This document shows positions 6,530 through 7,975 of a stretch of 7,975 bases of DNA, one piece after another. The stretch lies in the NCBI GenBank assembly GCA_949840855.1, contig CATKYP010000038.1, positions 1 through 7,975 on the forward strand. Reading direction: 5' to 3'. Position numbers and translations under genes: made by a program. Source of the stretch: an uncultured Bacilli bacterium (GTDB lineage: Bacteria > Bacillota_I > Bacilli_A > RF39 > UBA660). Every line of letters begins with the position of its first letter. Position 1 is the stretch's first letter. Below the pieces are notes generated by a model. The model was not told the origin of the DNA and searched no databases. It worked only from the letters and a program-made list of their open reading frames with translations.

Positions 6530-6559
6530 AAAATATCAAGATTAATATCTTGATATTTT
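6530..6559. terminator. Bidirectional intrinsic terminator
   Basis: AAAATATCAAGAT (6530-6542) and its perfect complement at 6547-6559 form a 13-bp stem with a TAAT loop. Reading right, the stem ends in TTTT followed by ATTATAATAAT; reading left, it ends in TTTTT then AATTATTC. It lies between the convergent MazG-like and rarA genes and can end transcription of both. Confidence 0.85.
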
Positions 6560-6574
6560 ATTATAATAATCCCA

Positions 6575-7801
6575 TTACTCTTTAGAACCTTTAATATTAA
6601 TATTTTGCAACTTATCATATATTTGCTTAATATTACTCTCATAACCAACACTTTTTGGAGAGTAATATTTCTTATTTTTTAACTTATCTGGTAAGTATTG
6701 CTGAATCACATAATTTCCAGGATAATCGTGAGGATATTTATATTCTGTACTATCTGGTCTAATATGTAAAGGTACACTACCACAATCGCCACCTTCCACA
6801 TCATTTAAAGCCGCATCAAAAGCAATATGTGCTGTATTACTTTTTGGAGATAGAGCCATTTCACAAACAATTGTCCCAAGAGGGATTCTACCTTCAGGAA
6901 GACCAATACGTTCACAAGCACGTATAGCAGCCTCAAGTCTAGGACCAATAGATGGATTCGCTAAGCCAATATCTTCATAAGCAATAACACTAAGTCTTCT
7001 AAAAATTGATTGTAAGTCACCTTCACTTACAAGTCTTGCCAAATAATGAAGACTAGCATCAACATCACTTCCTCTAATAGACTTCTGTAAACCACTTAAT
7101 ACCTCATAATGACCATTGCCATTCTTATCACTAAAAAATACTGGTCTAGAATTAATTTTTTTAACAATACTTTCTGTAACTTTTTTATCATTAGTAGAGT
7201 AGTAAGATACTTCTAAAAGATTATAAGCAAATCTTAAATCATTCCCAGATAGCCTTGCAATCAAAGAAATCGCTTTATCATCTATTTTAATATCTTCTAA
7301 ATACTTTGATTTAGAAGCCTTTAATAATGCACATACTATATCATCATAAGACAATTCTTTAAGTTCAAACAACTGGCACCTACTTCTAATAGCAGGATTA
7401 ATAGCATGATATGGATTTTCTGTAGTCATTCCGATAAGTGTTATTAGACCACTTTCTAAATGAGGCAATAATATATCTTGTTTGTCTTTATTTAGACGGT
7501 GTATCTCATCTAAAACAAGAATGATACCATCATACATTTTAGCTTCTTCTATAACTATATCTATATCTTTTTTTGTATTAATTGTTGCATTTAATGCTCT
7601 ATATCTAACTCCCAAATCATTTATAATAGCCTTGCTAATACTAGTTTTACCAATACCAGGCTTCCCATATAAAATCATTGAAAAAAGTTTCCTATTTTTA
7701 ACTAAGTTACTAATTATTTTGTCTTCACCAATTAAATGCCTTTGTCCTACAACATCTCCTAATGTTTCTGGGGCCAGTTTATAAGCTAGTGGTTTATCCA
7801 T
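6575..7801 (-). CDS. rarA: Replication-associated recombination protein A (RarA/MgsA AAA+ ATPase)
   Basis: This 408-residue AAA+ ATPase of the RarA/MgsA/WRNIP1 family is related to clamp loaders and RuvB and acts at stalled replication forks. PLAYKLAPETLGDVVGQRHLIG (4-25) is the family N-terminus. Walker A is GKPGIGKTS (46-54), Walker B ILVLDEIHRL (94-103), sensor 1 MTTEN (125-129), and the arginine-finger region IRSRCQ (138-143). The C-terminal part holds SIRGSDVDASLHYLARL (241-257) and EDIGLANP (276-283), the tetramerisation/MgsA_C block, and ends with YPHDYPGNYVIQQYLPD (356-372). Family members are about 420-440 residues, so it is complete. The second position of the P-loop is Lys (GKPG rather than GPPG), a mild variant. 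The ATG at 7801 has an excellent GGAGGAA (7807-7813) five bases upstream. It has its own promoter and terminator, so it is monocistronic here, divergent from the gene at the right edge. Confidence 0.95.
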   Translation of the reverse strand: MDKPLAYKLAPETLGDVVGQRHLIGEDKIISNLVKNRKLFSMILYGKPGIGKTSISKAIINDLGVRYRALNATINTKKDIDIVIEEAKMYDGIILVLDEIHRLNKDKQDILLPHLESGLITLIGMTTENPYHAINPAIRSRCQLFELKELSYDDIVCALLKASKSKYLEDIKIDDKAISLIARLSGNDLRFAYNLLEVSYYSTNDKKVTESIVKKINSRPVFFSDKNGNGHYEVLSGLQKSIRGSDVDASLHYLARLVSEGDLQSIFRRLSVIAYEDIGLANPSIGPRLEAAIRACERIGLPEGRIPLGTIVCEMALSPKSNTAHIAFDAALNDVEGGDCGSVPLHIRPDSTEYKYPHDYPGNYVIQQYLPDKLKNKKYYSPKSVGYESNIKQIYDKLQNINIKGSKE

Positions 7802-7835
7802 AAAAATTCCTCCAAAGCATCAAGTATTTATTAAA

Positions 7836-7865
7836 ATTATAGCACATTAAAAAGCTCAAAAACAA
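7836..7865 (-). promoter_or_regulatory. Promoter of rarA
   Basis: On the minus strand TATAAT (7836-7841) is preceded by TGC, giving an extended -10 box. TTGTTT (7860-7865) lies 18 bases upstream as a three-of-six -35 match. The predicted start near 7829 gives a leader of about 28 bases containing GGAGGAA. Confidence 0.6.
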
Positions 7866-7902
7866 GAAAACAAAATTACACATTTATTAATAAAAATATT
7901 AC

Positions 7903-7931
7903 TTGCTATTTCATATTAATAAATATATAAT
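7903..7931 (+). promoter_or_regulatory. Promoter of the right-edge gene
   Basis: TTGCTA (7903-7908, four of six) lies 17 bases from a perfect TATAAT (7926-7931). The predicted start near 7938 abuts the AGGG ribosome site at 7939-7942, so the leader is about 11 bases. It is divergent from the rarA promoter. Confidence 0.6.
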
Positions 7932-7948
7932 CATAATGAGGGATGGCT

Positions 7949-7975
7949 ATGAAAAAAGAGAAAGTAAAAAAGAGA
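7949..7975 (+). CDS. Start of an unidentified gene, cut by window edge
   Basis: Nine codons, MKKEKVKKR, run to the window end. AGGG (7939-7942) lies six bases before this ATG, and a good promoter sits just upstream, which makes a real start likely. An in-frame ATG at 7943 is too close to the ribosome site. The strongly basic N-terminus says nothing about function; I do not recognise the gene. Confidence 0.55.

Noticed and set aside
7482..7784. Plus-strand open frame of 100 codons
   Set aside because: Antisense to the conserved ATPase part of rarA; hydrophobic composition is a by-product of the opposite strand.

Overview
The window is strongly A+T-rich and reads as a low-GC Firmicutes or Mollicutes-related chromosome (Bacilli, Erysipelotrichia or a relative). 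The evidence is a canonical T-box riboswitch in front of an alanyl-tRNA synthetase operon, purine-rich Shine-Dalgarno sites, TATAAT-type promoters, and the gene pairing AI-2E-family permease/alaS. TGA is used once as a stop (end of holA) and the tryptophans I checked are TGG, so the standard bacterial code fits. Content is mostly housekeeping. There is no IS element, CRISPR array, tRNA, rRNA or recognisable defence system.

Layout. 1-492 (minus) is the N-terminal part of a YigZ/IMPACT-family protein cut by the window edge. It is divergent from an AI-2E/PerM-family membrane permease (592-1752). A promoter that begins at the permease stop codon drives an alanine-specific T-box leader (about 1781-1955, specifier GCU). 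This is followed by a UPF0200-like P-loop nucleotide kinase (1980-2513), alaS (coding similarity from about 2495 to 5164) and holA, the DNA polymerase III delta subunit (5154-6083), which overlaps alaS. A 123-base stretch with hairpins but no clear terminator leads to a small MazG-like NTP pyrophosphohydrolase (6207-6515). A perfect 13-bp hairpin terminator (6530-6559) separates it from the convergent rarA/mgsA gene (7801-6575, minus). A last promoter and the first nine codons of another plus-strand gene lie at the right edge.

How the genes work together. The T-box should sense uncharged tRNA-Ala and raise transcription of the kinase, alaS and probably holA when alanine charging falls. The permease, holA, MazG-like and RarA proteins are ordinary envelope, replication and nucleotide-pool functions.

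The main oddity is the alaS start. The first in-frame ATG (2738) would remove about 80 conserved residues of the aminoacylation domain, including part of the class II motif 2 region. Upstream, the frame is open only to a stop at 2483-2485 and holds no ATG, GTG or TTG. The only plausible start visible is an ATT at 2495, inside the end of the kinase gene. The other point of interest is a kinase of unclear function as first gene under an alanine T-box. I did not find a clearly new multi-gene system.
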